Positions 8,449 through 17,540 of a stretch of DNA of 64,000 nt are shown piece by piece. Made by a program: the position numbers and the translations under genes. The number at the start of each line of letters is the position of its first letter. Positions within the stretch are counted from its first letter, which is position 1. Under the pieces are notes generated by a model. That model saw only the letters and a program-made list of their open reading frames with translations, was not told the origin of the DNA and did no database searches. The DNA is from Rhizobium chutanense (GTDB lineage Bacteria > Pseudomonadota > Alphaproteobacteria > Rhizobiales > Rhizobiaceae): positions 372,001-436,000 of the forward strand of contig NZ_NWSV01000002.1 of assembly GCF_002531935.1 (NCBI RefSeq), given 5' to 3'.

Positions 8449-9360
8449 ATGGAAAGACCGGAACTGCCGATCGGCCTGCCGGACGATATCGAAGAGAAGA
8501 AGGCGGCCGCCCGTAACTGGTTCGAAGGATTGCGCGATACGATATGCGCCTCCTTCGAGGCCATCGAGGATGAGCTGGAAGGGCCGCTTTCCGACCAGGA
8601 ACCCGGCCGCTTCGTTGCCAAGGACTGGTCGCGCGAAAACGGCGACGGCGGCGGTGGCCGGATGTCGATGATGGAAGGCCGCGTCTTCGAGAAGGTCGGC
8701 GTTCACACCTCCACCGTCCACGGCGAGTTCTCGCCGGACTTTCGCGGCCAGATACCCGGCGCCAAGGACGATCCGCGCTTCTGGGCCTCGGGTATTTCGC
8801 TGATCGCCCACCCCGTCAACCCCAATGTTCCGGCCGTGCATATGAACACGCGCATGGTCGTCACATCAAGCCGCTGGTTCGGCGGCGGTGCCGACCTGAC
8901 GCCGGTGCTGTCGCGCCGCCGCACACAGGAGGACGAGGACACCAAGCTCTTCCACAAGGCCATGGAGATCGCCTGCCGCAACCACGCCGTCGCCGATTAC
9001 GACGCCTACAAGGCCTGGTGCGACGACTATTTCTTCCTGAAGCACCGCAACGAAGCCCGCGGCATCGGCGGCATCTTCTACGACTGGCTGCATTCGAGCG
9101 AGGAGGCCGGCGGCTGGGACGCCGATTTCGCCTTCACGCGCGATGTCGGCCGCGCCTTCGCCATGGTCTACCCGAAGATCGTCCGCTCCAACTTCAACAA
9201 GCTGTGGACGGAGGCCGACCGCGACGAACAATTGATCCGCCGGGGCCGTTACGTCGAATTCAATCTGCTGTATGATCGCGGCACCATCTTCGGCCTGAAG
9301 ACCGGCGGCAACGTTGAATCCATTCTCTCGTCATTGCCCCCCGTCGTCCGCTGGCCGTGA
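8449..9360 (+). CDS. hemF: Oxygen-dependent coproporphyrinogen III oxidase
   Basis: A 303-residue HemF, the aerobic enzyme that converts coproporphyrinogen III to protoporphyrinogen IX in heme synthesis. Signatures: [22 protein letters not shown], the CPO family block with the substrate-binding region, then [26 protein letters not shown] and the C-terminal [16 protein letters not shown] with [19 protein letters not shown] sits 7 nt before the ATG. The length matches bacterial HemF. Confidence 0.96.
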   Translation: MERPELPIGLPDDIEEKKAAARNWFEGLRDTICASFEAIEDELEGPLSDQEPGRFVAKDWSRENGDGGGGRMSMMEGRVFEKVGVHTSTVHGEFSPDFRGQIPGAKDDPRFWASGISLIAHPVNPNVPAVHMNTRMVVTSSRWFGGGADLTPVLSRRRTQEDEDTKLFHKAMEIACRNHAVADYDAYKAWCDDYFFLKHRNEARGIGGIFYDWLHSSEEAGGWDADFAFTRDVGRAFAMVYPKIVRSNFNKLWTEADRDEQLIRRGRYVEFNLLYDRGTIFGLKTGGNVESILSSLPPVVRWP

Positions 9361-9463
9361 GACTGTGATATCTCATCAATAAATTCGAGGTGATAGACCT
9401 TCAAGAAAAATCAGTGCGTCCTAACTTTATATGTATGTGCGTAACAATCGGAGGAGGATTGTC

Positions 9464-9733
9464 ATGACGATACAAAGTGGCTCGCCTGCGTCCACGGATG
9501 TCCAGGAAACATCCCGTACGATCGACACATCCGAGTTTTTGACGCGCATCGCCGAGAAGCTACGGGCCAAGAGCGGCTCGGATCTGCCATTGTCCTGCTT
9601 CATCGAGCAGGTCAAGCTGCAACTGGCCGGCGGAAAATCGCCGGAACAACTGCAGAATGAAGCTGCGGCCGCCAACAGCAACATGCCCGGCCAGCTTTCC
9701 GATACTTACAAAGCTTGGGCGATGCCCGACTGA
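9464..9733 (+). CDS. Small protein of unknown function
   Basis: An 89-residue soluble protein with a strong GGAGGAGG site before the ATG at 9464. Sequence features: a Ser/Thr-rich N-terminus, a helical middle (FLTRIAEKLRAKSGSDLP, CFIEQVKLQLAGGKSPEQL) and a polar end. No known domain. It lies 112 bp upstream of another small gene on the same strand. Confidence 0.65.
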   Translation: MTIQSGSPASTDVQETSRTIDTSEFLTRIAEKLRAKSGSDLPLSCFIEQVKLQLAGGKSPEQLQNEAAAANSNMPGQLSDTYKAWAMPD

Positions 9734-9845
9734 AAGACCTTCTCCGGTCGACACGTCAAGCCGGCCGGAACCTTCTCTTCCTCCGCACATTCATCAATCG
9801 CGTGAAAGCGCGAGGGCCGTTGCGTTCCAGACAGAGGAGAAAACC

Positions 9846-10031
9846 ATGCGACTTTTCGAATGCGGCACGCTCGTTCCCGGCTGCGCCTGGCATACCCGGG
9901 CGGATAATGACGCCGAAGTGGTCCGCCGCGCCGTCGAGCACATGAAGAGCGCTCACGGTGAAACGACCATACGCGAGAACATGGTTGATAATATCAAGGC
10001 CCGCATCCGCGACGAAGCAAACGCCGCCTGA
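9846..10031 (+). CDS. DUF1059 family small protein
   Basis: A 61-residue protein, start after AGAGGAGA. The pattern is that of DUF1059: an N-terminal GTLVPGCAWHTRADNDAEVV with one conserved Cys, then the helix VRRAVEHMKSAHGE. Function unknown; these proteins are widespread and usually monocistronic. Confidence 0.8.
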   Translation: MRLFECGTLVPGCAWHTRADNDAEVVRRAVEHMKSAHGETTIRENMVDNIKARIRDEANAA

Positions 10032-10105
10032 TCGCCGGTGGGCAGATGCACGGATGAAAGCAAGTTGAGGCGCGCCGCATCGACCGGATGCGACGGCCAT
10101 GGCCT

Positions 10106-11359
10106 TTATCGCGTCCGTTCCTGTAGCCGGGCGAGCAGTGCTGCCCGATCGGACGCGAAATTTTCCTCAACCCACTGGCTTTCCAGGCTGCCAAGCACTT
10201 CGCCAACGCGCGGGCCGGGCGCGATGCCTGCCGACAGCACATCGCCGCCATTCAGCGGAAATTGCGGCTTCTTCCAGTTCGCGGCCTGATCCAGGAGCTT
10301 GGTGAGCCGCGCCGACCGCGCCATTTCGCCGAGATCCCCTTCAGCCTTGCCGCGCGCAACAGCGAGCGCCAGCTTCAGCCGTGTTATGATGCCGTCTTGA
10401 CCATTGCGATAGAGCAGCCGTTCGAAGGCAGCCGACGAGATCTCGTCATTGACCGGCGCTGCCATCGCCCAGGCCTTGAGGCTGGCCGCTTCCACATTCG
10501 AGAGCTTCAGCCGGGCTGCAAGCGCCTCCAGTCGCGCCACATCGGGCGGCACGATCGCGGCAAGGCGCAGCAGCGGATCGGGCGTCCAGCCAAGCGCCTT
10601 TTCGGTGGCAACAAGCAAGGGGATCGCATCGATCCCCCATTTTTCCGATTCCGGCAGGATTTCCGTCAGCACCGCCATCTGCCGCATCCAGAGGAGCGCC
10701 CGGCCGGGTTCGGCAGCCCCGAGCAGCTTTCTAAGCTCCGACCAGACGCGCTCTGCCGACAGCGTCTTCAGCTTCGAACGCGCCGCCGCACAGGCCTTCA
10801 GCCCTTCGGCATCCGGCCGTCCGGAGCCGTAATAGGCAAAGAAGCGGAAGAAGCGCAGGATGCGCAGATGATCCTCGGCGATACGCCTGGCCGCATCGCC
10901 GATGAAGCGGATGTTACGCTTTTCGATATCGGCAAGCCCGCCGACCAGATCCACCACTTCTCCCCCGGCGTCGGCATAGAGCGCATTGATCGTCAGGTCG
11001 CGCCGTTCTGCATCGGCCTTCCAATCGGTGCTGAAGGCGACCTTGGCGCGGCGCCCGTCGGTCTCGACATCGGTGCGCAGCGTCGTCACCTCGAAAGGCT
11101 TGCCATCGATGACGAGCGTCACCGTGCCGTGCTGCAGCCCTGTCGGCACCGCCTTGATGCCGGCCACTGCTGCCCGCTCCATCACGATCTCCGGCGTCAG
11201 CGTCGTGGCAACGTCGATGTCGCTGACCGGCAGCCCCATCAGACTGTTGCGCACCGCGCCGCCAACCACCCGTCCTTCCCCGTCATCGGTATTGAGAAGT
11301 GCCAGGACCCGGGCGAGCGCCGGGTCGCGAAACCATGCTTGGTCGGCAAGGCCGGTCAT
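10106..11359 (-). CDS. cca: CCA tRNA nucleotidyltransferase / poly(A) polymerase family
   Basis: A 417-residue class II nucleotidyltransferase. The head domain shows GGAVRNSLMGLPVSDIDVA, the GG and catalytic DxD motifs; DLTINALYAD and RRIAEDHLRILRFFRFFAYYG follow, the RNA- and nucleotide-recognition blocks. It adds or repairs the CCA end of tRNA. Its ATG overlaps the stop of the NUDIX gene by 4 bp, so it is the last gene of a coupled three-gene operon with NUDIX and DUF1285. The length fits alpha-proteobacterial enzymes, which often lack the HD domain. Confidence 0.93.
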   Translation of the reverse strand: MTGLADQAWFRDPALARVLALLNTDDGEGRVVGGAVRNSLMGLPVSDIDVATTLTPEIVMERAAVAGIKAVPTGLQHGTVTLVIDGKPFEVTTLRTDVETDGRRAKVAFSTDWKADAERRDLTINALYADAGGEVVDLVGGLADIEKRNIRFIGDAARRIAEDHLRILRFFRFFAYYGSGRPDAEGLKACAAARSKLKTLSAERVWSELRKLLGAAEPGRALLWMRQMAVLTEILPESEKWGIDAIPLLVATEKALGWTPDPLLRLAAIVPPDVARLEALAARLKLSNVEAASLKAWAMAAPVNDEISSAAFERLLYRNGQDGIITRLKLALAVARGKAEGDLGEMARSARLTKLLDQAANWKKPQFPLNGGDVLSAGIAPGPRVGEVLGSLESQWVEENFASDRAALLARLQERTR

Positions 11360-12006
11360 GCATAAAGCCTTTCATAAAGCGTGCGGACAATGCCGGCGGT
11401 GATGCCCCAGATCATTCTGGTTTCATAGGGCACGCGGTAGAAATGCCGGTCGATGCCGTCGATGACACGCCTGTCGCGGCTATGATTGGCAGGGTTCATC
11501 AGGAAGGAAAGCGGCACCTCGAACACATCGTCCACCTCGGTCGGGTTCAGCGTCAGCGCAAAGCCGGGCGTGACGACGCCGAGCACCGGCGTGATGCGGA
11601 AGCCGGTCGAGGCAAGATAATTCGGCAGCCGCCCGACGGTCTCGACGAAGGAGCCGGCGAGACCGATCTCCTCCTCCGTCTCGCGGATCGCCGCCATCTC
11701 GGGTGAGATATCGGCGGGATCGATCGAGCCGCCGGGAAAGGCAATCTGTCCGGAATGTTTGCGCAGCGTCGTCGTGCGCTTGGTGAAGATCACACGCGCC
11801 TCGTCGCCGTCGTCGACGACCGGCACGAGCACGGCTGCGTCGCGCAGCTTGAAGGTCGCGACCTCCGCCACGATATCGGGATTGAGGATATGGTCGCCGT
11901 GATCGCGCCAGGCGTGATCAACCGGCCCGCCATTCTGATTGAACGCGCGGCGGCGGAATTCGGCTGCTGAGAACAGCGGATAACGGTGGGTGATCGCATC
12001 ATTCAT
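11356..12006 (-). CDS. NUDIX hydrolase, CoA pyrophosphatase type
   Basis: A 216-residue protein. The UPF0035 signature LRKHSGQIAFPGGSID precedes a NUDIX box containing AAIRETEEEIGL, the pattern of NudL/PCD1 enzymes that hydrolyse CoA and its derivatives. The start is placed at ATG 12006 because it overlaps the DUF1285 stop as ATGA; a TTG 6 nt upstream is possible. Both of its junctions are 4-bp overlaps, indicating translational coupling. Confidence 0.88.
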   Translation of the reverse strand: MNDAITHRYPLFSAAEFRRRAFNQNGGPVDHAWRDHGDHILNPDIVAEVATFKLRDAAVLVPVVDDGDEARVIFTKRTTTLRKHSGQIAFPGGSIDPADISPEMAAIRETEEEIGLAGSFVETVGRLPNYLASTGFRITPVLGVVTPGFALTLNPTEVDDVFEVPLSFLMNPANHSRDRRVIDGIDRHFYRVPYETRMIWGITAGIVRTLYERLYA

Positions 12007-12626
12007 CGGCAAAGAGCATCCAGTTCGTCGGCCGGCATGACCGGGAAAACCTCGCCGGCCGAGCGGATCGCAAACATCGCCCGCCCCTCCACGTCGAGGA
12101 TCTCGCCGAGTGCCGCCAGTTCGTACATCACCGCACGCGACACCAGCGCCTCCAGCCGCCCGCGCACATGCAGATAGGGTTTCAGTTCGGCATTGCCGTC
12201 CGCAATGGCAAAGCGCAGCCGATGCTGGTCCCCCGCCTCCACGACATCACCGACATTGGTGCGAAATGTCAGCACCTGTTTGCCTTGCCCCCCGGTTACG
12301 CTCATCTCCACGGCGATGAAAGGCGCGTCGACGACCCTGATCCCGACCTTTTCCACAGGAGTTACGAGATAGGTCTTCTGGTCGTCGTCTTTCCGCAAAA
12401 CCGTCGAAAACAGCCGCACCAGTGCCGGCCGGCCGATCGGCGTGCCCATGTAGAACCAGGTGCCGTCGGCCCTGATCTCCATGTCGATATCGCCGCAGAA
12501 AGGCGGATTCCACCGCTCGACCGGCGGCAATCCGCGTTTTTTTCCGCTACTTTCCGCAGACGCACGCGAAATCATTGCGGCAAGTCCCGCCGCATCCGCC
12601 TGTCCGCTGATTTCTTCGGCTGCCAT
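12003..12626 (-). CDS. DUF1285 domain-containing protein
   Basis: A 207-residue soluble protein. The DUF1285 pattern is seen in the conserved block ERWNPPFCGDIDMEI, then DGTWFYMGTPIGRPALVRLFSTVL, YLVTPVEKVGI and DAPFIAVEM. The biochemical role is unknown. It is the promoter-proximal gene of the DUF1285-NUDIX-cca operon and is divergent from the moxR cluster with about 150 bp between. Confidence 0.85.
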   Translation of the reverse strand: MAAEEISGQADAAGLAAMISRASAESSGKKRGLPPVERWNPPFCGDIDMEIRADGTWFYMGTPIGRPALVRLFSTVLRKDDDQKTYLVTPVEKVGIRVVDAPFIAVEMSVTGGQGKQVLTFRTNVGDVVEAGDQHRLRFAIADGNAELKPYLHVRGRLEALVSRAVMYELAALGEILDVEGRAMFAIRSAGEVFPVMPADELDALCR

Positions 12627-12784
12627 TCTTCCGTCCCGGTTTGTCCTTAACGAAGTAAAGTCACGAGATAGTCATTCGTAACGAACTTGTCAGCCCGTCG
12701 CATCTCCATAACTCTATCGAGTATGAGGCAGATGTATAAGTCCGCCGATTCGCTGCCGAATGATTTCAGCCGTTGGAGATGCCC

Positions 12785-13795
12785 GTGGGTATGATGAAGA
12801 CCGAAGCCAGCCTCGATGAAAAGGCGATTGTCGCCGCCGCCGAGAAGGCGCTCTCCGATATCGCCGCCATCCGCGGACAAGTCTCGAAGGTCATCTTCGG
12901 TCAGGAAAGCGTCGTCGAGAACACCATTCTCGCCGTGCTCTCCGGCGGCCATGCCCTGCTCGTCGGCGTCCCCGGCCTTGCCAAGACCAGACTGGTGACG
13001 ACGCTTGGCGAAGTTCTCGGCCTTGCCGCCAACCGCATCCAGTTCACGCCGGATCTGATGCCCTCGGATATTCTCGGCTCCGAGGTAATGGACCAGGACG
13101 ACAGTGGACGCCGCTCTTTTCGCTTCGTCAAGGGCCCTGTTTTCGCCCAGCTGCTGATGGCCGACGAAATCAACCGCGCCTCGCCGCGCACCCAGTCGGC
13201 CCTTCTGCAAGCGATGCAGGAATATCACATCACCATCGCCGGCCAGCGCTATGACCTGCCGGCGCCCTTCCACGTGCTTGCCACCCAGAACCCGCTCGAG
13301 CAGGAGGGCACCTATCCCCTGCCCGAGGCCCAGCTCGACCGCTTCCTGCTGCAGGTCGACGTCAACTATCCCGAGCTCGCCGCCGAGCGCCAGATCCTGC
13401 TAGAGACGACGGGTTTGGGCGAAACCCGGCCGGAAGCCGTCATCGACGCGCAGCGGCTGATCGAAATCCAGACCCTGGTGCGCCAGATGCCGGTGAGCGA
13501 CACGGTCGTCGATGCCATCCTGGCGCTGGTGCGCTCCGCCCGCCCCGGACAGGGCAATGCCTCGACCGACAAGAACGTCGCCTGGGGCCCGGGCCCTCGC
13601 GCCGGCCAGGCGATGATGCTCTGCGCACGCGCCCGCGCGCTCTATGAAGGCCGTCTCGCGCCGTCGCTCGACGATATCTTCGCGCTTGCCGAACCCATTC
13701 TTCAGCACCGCATGGCGCTGACTTTCGCCGCCCGCGCCGAAGGCATGTCGGTGCGCGACGTCATCGCCGGATTGGTCAAGCAGGCAAAGGGATAA
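12785..13795 (+). CDS. MoxR-family AAA+ ATPase
   Basis: About 336 residues. Walker A is seen as GVPGLAKT (LLVGVPGLAKTRLV), Walker B as LLMADEINRASPRTQSALLQAMQE, with the MoxR-specific VLATQNPLEQEGTYPLPEAQLDRFL and a C-terminal lid. MoxR ATPases act as chaperones with von Willebrand-type partner proteins. Here the partners follow directly (DUF58, BatA-like and a large membrane protein). I prefer the GTG at 12785, 6 nt after GGAG; ATG codons at 12779 and 12791 are alternatives. Confidence 0.92.
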   Translation: MGMMKTEASLDEKAIVAAAEKALSDIAAIRGQVSKVIFGQESVVENTILAVLSGGHALLVGVPGLAKTRLVTTLGEVLGLAANRIQFTPDLMPSDILGSEVMDQDDSGRRSFRFVKGPVFAQLLMADEINRASPRTQSALLQAMQEYHITIAGQRYDLPAPFHVLATQNPLEQEGTYPLPEAQLDRFLLQVDVNYPELAAERQILLETTGLGETRPEAVIDAQRLIEIQTLVRQMPVSDTVVDAILALVRSARPGQGNASTDKNVAWGPGPRAGQAMMLCARARALYEGRLAPSLDDIFALAEPILQHRMALTFAARAEGMSVRDVIAGLVKQAKG

Positions 13796-13808
13796 GGAAG
13801 CCGGACGC

Positions 13809-14729
13809 GTGGCATCTATCGGACAGATCGTCAACCCGACGCCAGGCAGCGATGCCCTTTCCCGCGCCAGGCAGCGGGCCGCCCTGGTGCCGGACTGCCT
13901 GGTGGAGGCCAAGCGCATCGCCAACACGGTGATCGCCGGCTGGCATGGCCGCCGCAAACGCGGCATCGGCGAAAATTTCTGGCAGTTCCGTCCCTATGCC
14001 GAGGGCGAAAGCCTGTCGCGCATCGATTGGCGCCGCTCCGCCCGCGACGACCATACCTATGTGCGCGAACGCGAATGGGAGGCGGCCCACACGATCTGGC
14101 TCTGGTGCGACATGTCGCCCTCGATGATGTACAAGTCGAGCTATGGCAGCGTCTCCAAGGAAAGCCGCGCGCTGGTCGTCATGCTGGCGCTGGCCGAAAT
14201 CCTCGCCCGCTCCGGCGAGCGCATCGGCTGCCCCGGCATCATGGAACCCGTCTCCGCCCGCAACGCCGCCGAGCGCCTTGCAGCCGCGCTCATGCACACG
14301 CCGCTGACCGGCGGCCTGCCGGAAACGGCGATGATCCGCGGCTGGAGCGACCTCGTCCTCATCGGCGATTTCCTCGACGACGCCCCGGCGATCATGGAGC
14401 GTCTCGGTCCGCTTGCCCGCCGCGGCCTGCGCGGCCACGTGGTCGAGATCGCGGATCCCGCCGAGGAGATCTTCCCCTATAGCGGCCGCACCGAATTCAC
14501 CGATCCGGAGAGCGGCGCCAAGCTCATCTCCGGCCGCGCCGAACACGTAAGAGAGGCCTATCGCAACGCCTATCTCGCCCGCAGGGACGGCCTCGGCCAA
14601 TCGCTGCGCCATCTCGGCTGGACCTTTGCGACGCACCGCACCGATCATCTTGCCTCGGAGGCGCTGGTCGCGGTGCATATGTATCTTTCCGGCATGCCGG
14701 CCAAGGCAACGCATGGAGGGCAGCTATGA
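13809..14729 (+). CDS. DUF58 domain-containing protein
   Basis: 306 residues with a GTG start. The diagnostic DUF58 block is present: GENFWQFRPYAEGESLSRIDWRRSARDDH followed by VRERE (quoted in pieces as GENFWQFRPYAEGES and IDWRRSARDDH), then a VWA-like half with LWCDMSPSMMYKS carrying a DxSxS-like metal site. DUF58 proteins are the usual partner of MoxR ATPases. It overlaps the next gene by 4 bp (ATGA). Confidence 0.9.
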   Translation: MASIGQIVNPTPGSDALSRARQRAALVPDCLVEAKRIANTVIAGWHGRRKRGIGENFWQFRPYAEGESLSRIDWRRSARDDHTYVREREWEAAHTIWLWCDMSPSMMYKSSYGSVSKESRALVVMLALAEILARSGERIGCPGIMEPVSARNAAERLAAALMHTPLTGGLPETAMIRGWSDLVLIGDFLDDAPAIMERLGPLARRGLRGHVVEIADPAEEIFPYSGRTEFTDPESGAKLISGRAEHVREAYRNAYLARRDGLGQSLRHLGWTFATHRTDHLASEALVAVHMYLSGMPAKATHGGQL

Positions 14730-17539
14730 ACGCCCTTCCCTTCGCTTTCGCCTATCCCGCCATTCTCGGCGCGCTCGTCGCCCTGCCCGTCATCTGGTGG
14801 CTGCTGCGGCTGACGCCGCCGCGGCCGAAGACCGAAGTCTTCCCGCCGCTGAAGATCCTCGCATCGGTGCTGAAGCGCGAGGAGACGCCGGCGCAAAGCC
14901 CCTGGTGGCTGACGCTGCTGCGCATGCTGCTCGCCGCCACCATCATCCTTGCGATCGCCGATCCGGTTTTCAATCCGCGCACCAGTTCGCTCGCATCCGG
15001 CGGCCCGCTCGTCCTCTTCGTCGACAACAGCTGGGCGGCGGCGCCCGATTGGGAACGCCGTATCCAGACTGCCGACGCGTTGATAGACGATGCAGAATCC
15101 GCCGGCACACCGGTGTCGATCGCCTTCACCGCCGATCCCACCAACGACGCCGTACCCGGCACCGCAGCGAGCGCTCGCGACAAGCTGCGCGCCGCCGAGC
15201 CGCGGCCCCTGGTGCCGGACCGCGAACGCGCCTTCCAGGCGCTGCGCGCCGCGCTGAACGGCATCAAGCCCGGCACCCTCGCCTTCCTGAGCGACGGCGC
15301 CGCCGCCAAGGCAGACGACGCCACGGTACGCAGGCTCGCCGAACTCCAGCCCGCCGATCTCCGCCTGATCGAGGGCGATGCCGCACGGACGGTCGCGATC
15401 ACCGCGGCCAACAATGCGGCCGATGCCATGACCGTCAAGGTTACACGCCTGAACAGCTCGCATGCCGCATCCGTGGCGCTGAACGCCGTCGATAGCCAGG
15501 GCCGCTCGATCGCCAACGGCAGGGTGGATTTCCGTCCCGGCCAGAGCGTTGCAACCAGTTCGATCACCGCACCTTTCGAGATGCGCAACGATTTCGCCCG
15601 CGTCAGCGTCGATAACGGCGCGACGGCGGGCGCGGTCCATCTTCTCGACGACGCATTCAAGCGCCGCCGCGTCGTCTTGCTGTCGGGTGCAGGCGGGGAT
15701 GAGTTCCAGCCGCTGCTCTCGCCGCTCTACTATATCCAGCGGGCGCTGCAACCCTATGCTGATCTGATCCAACCCAGCGATTCCGATCTTTCGGTCGCCA
15801 TACCGAAACTTCTCGCCAACAATCCCTCCATCATCATCATGGCCGATATCGGCCGGCTGCCGGAGGAGACCTACGAACCTCTGACCCGCTGGATATCGAA
15901 CGGCGGCATGCTGCTGCGCTTCGCCGGTCCGCGCATGGCGGCAGCCCCCGCGGACGATCCGCTGATCCCTGTCATCCTGCGCCAGGGAGAACGGGCGCTC
16001 GGGGGCACATTGTCCTGGAGCGAGCCGCAGTCGCTTGCCGAATTTCCGAGTTTCGGGCCTTTCGCCGGCATAACGCGCCCCGCCGATGTCGTCATCAAGC
16101 GGCAGGTGCTGGCCGAACCGACGCCCGATCTTGCCGAACGCACCTGGGCGAGCCTGGCTGACGGCACGCCGCTGGTCACGATGAAACAGCTCGCCTCCGG
16201 CCAGATCGTCCTGTTTCATGTCACGGCGGAAGCGACCTGGTCCGATCTGCCGATCTCAGGCACTTTCGTGGACATGCTGCGCCACCTGCTGCAGATATCG
16301 CGCTCGGGCGGCGTTACCTCGGAGGCGCGCGGCAATGCGCGTGTCTCGGAGACCCTGCCGCCGTTCCGCATGCTGACGGCCAAGGGCACGCTCGTCTCCG
16401 AGACCGGCGCGGCGCGGCCGCTCATCCCGCAGGCCGGAACCGAACCGACGGCGAATTTCGACAACCCGCCCGGGCTCTACGGTTCGGAGGATGGTTTCAC
16501 TTCGCTGAACGTATTGCCCGAGAATGCCGAACTGACGCCGCTCGACACCACCGGCACCAATGCCGTGCGCGAAGGCCTGATCGGCGGCGAAAGCTGGTCG
16601 GCAAAGCCCGCGCTCTTTCTCGCAGCCTTTTTGCTGTTGCTCGCCGATAGCCTGGTCGTGCTCTTCATGAACGGCGCGTTCTCGCGCTCGCGCCCGGCTG
16701 TCCGCACTGCGGCGATGATCGCTATTGCGCTCGGCGCCGGCTTTCTCATGCAAGCCGGCACGCTTCACGCCAACGACTCCCGGCCCGGCGACGACCTCAT
16801 CCTGCAAAGGCTCGACAACACGCACCTCGCCTATGTCGTCACCGGTGAACAGGAGGTGGACAATATATCCGAGCGCGGCCTCGAGGGCCTGACCCAGTTC
16901 CTGACCTTTCGCACCACGCTGGAGCCGGCGCCGCCGGTCGGCATCGACCTCACCAAGGACGAGCTTGCCTTCTATCCGATCATCTACTGGCCGGTTTCGG
17001 CGACGGCGCCGATGCCGTCTTCGGCGGCGATCAGCCGCATCGACGCCTATATGCGCAATGGCGGCACCGTGCTTTTCGATACGCGCGATCAGATCAGCGC
17101 ACTGGACAATGGCGGCAATGTCAGCGCCAACGGCCAAAGGCTGCAGCAAATCCTCGGCAATCTCGACATTCCGCCGCTCGAGCCGGTGCCGTCGGATCAC
17201 GTGCTGACGAAGTCCTTCTATCTCTTGTCGAGCTTTCCCGGTCGCTACACCGGCAGCCCGCTTTGGATCGAGGCTCGGCAGGGCGGCCGCGAAGCCACCG
17301 AAAAATCGGCGGCAACGGCCGACGGCGTTTCGCCGATCCTGATCACCGGCAATGATTTCGCCGGTGCCTGGGCAATCGACGACAACGGCATACCGATGCT
17401 GCCCACCGTGCCATCCGATGAAACACAGCGCGAATACGCCTATCGTTCCGGCGTCAACATCATGATGTATATGCTGACCGGCAACTACAAGACCGACCAG
17501 GTTCATGTTCCCGACCTTCTCGAACGGTTAGGGCAATGA
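14726..17539 (+). CDS. BatA-like membrane protein with C-terminal DUF4159
   Basis: 937 residues. The N-terminus FAYPAILGALVALPVIWWLL, then PPRPKTEVFPPLKIL, is the BatA/aerotolerance N-terminal domain with two membrane helices. A VWA-like region follows (VLFVDNSW). Around residues 630-680 are two more helices (ALFLAAFLLLLADSLVVLFM and AAMIAIALGAGFLMQAG). The last 250 residues carry DUF4159, a glutamine-amidotransferase-like domain (NTHLAYVVTGEQEVD, NGGTVLFDTRDQ). It is expected in the inner membrane with a large periplasmic part and forms a unit with the MoxR and DUF58 genes upstream. Confidence 0.87.
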   Translation: MNALPFAFAYPAILGALVALPVIWWLLRLTPPRPKTEVFPPLKILASVLKREETPAQSPWWLTLLRMLLAATIILAIADPVFNPRTSSLASGGPLVLFVDNSWAAAPDWERRIQTADALIDDAESAGTPVSIAFTADPTNDAVPGTAASARDKLRAAEPRPLVPDRERAFQALRAALNGIKPGTLAFLSDGAAAKADDATVRRLAELQPADLRLIEGDAARTVAITAANNAADAMTVKVTRLNSSHAASVALNAVDSQGRSIANGRVDFRPGQSVATSSITAPFEMRNDFARVSVDNGATAGAVHLLDDAFKRRRVVLLSGAGGDEFQPLLSPLYYIQRALQPYADLIQPSDSDLSVAIPKLLANNPSIIIMADIGRLPEETYEPLTRWISNGGMLLRFAGPRMAAAPADDPLIPVILRQGERALGGTLSWSEPQSLAEFPSFGPFAGITRPADVVIKRQVLAEPTPDLAERTWASLADGTPLVTMKQLASGQIVLFHVTAEATWSDLPISGTFVDMLRHLLQISRSGGVTSEARGNARVSETLPPFRMLTAKGTLVSETGAARPLIPQAGTEPTANFDNPPGLYGSEDGFTSLNVLPENAELTPLDTTGTNAVREGLIGGESWSAKPALFLAAFLLLLADSLVVLFMNGAFSRSRPAVRTAAMIAIALGAGFLMQAGTLHANDSRPGDDLILQRLDNTHLAYVVTGEQEVDNISERGLEGLTQFLTFRTTLEPAPPVGIDLTKDELAFYPIIYWPVSATAPMPSSAAISRIDAYMRNGGTVLFDTRDQISALDNGGNVSANGQRLQQILGNLDIPPLEPVPSDHVLTKSFYLLSSFPGRYTGSPLWIEARQGGREATEKSAATADGVSPILITGNDFAGAWAIDDNGIPMLPTVPSDETQREYAYRSGVNIMMYMLTGNYKTDQVHVPDLLERLGQ

Positions 17540-17540
17540 G

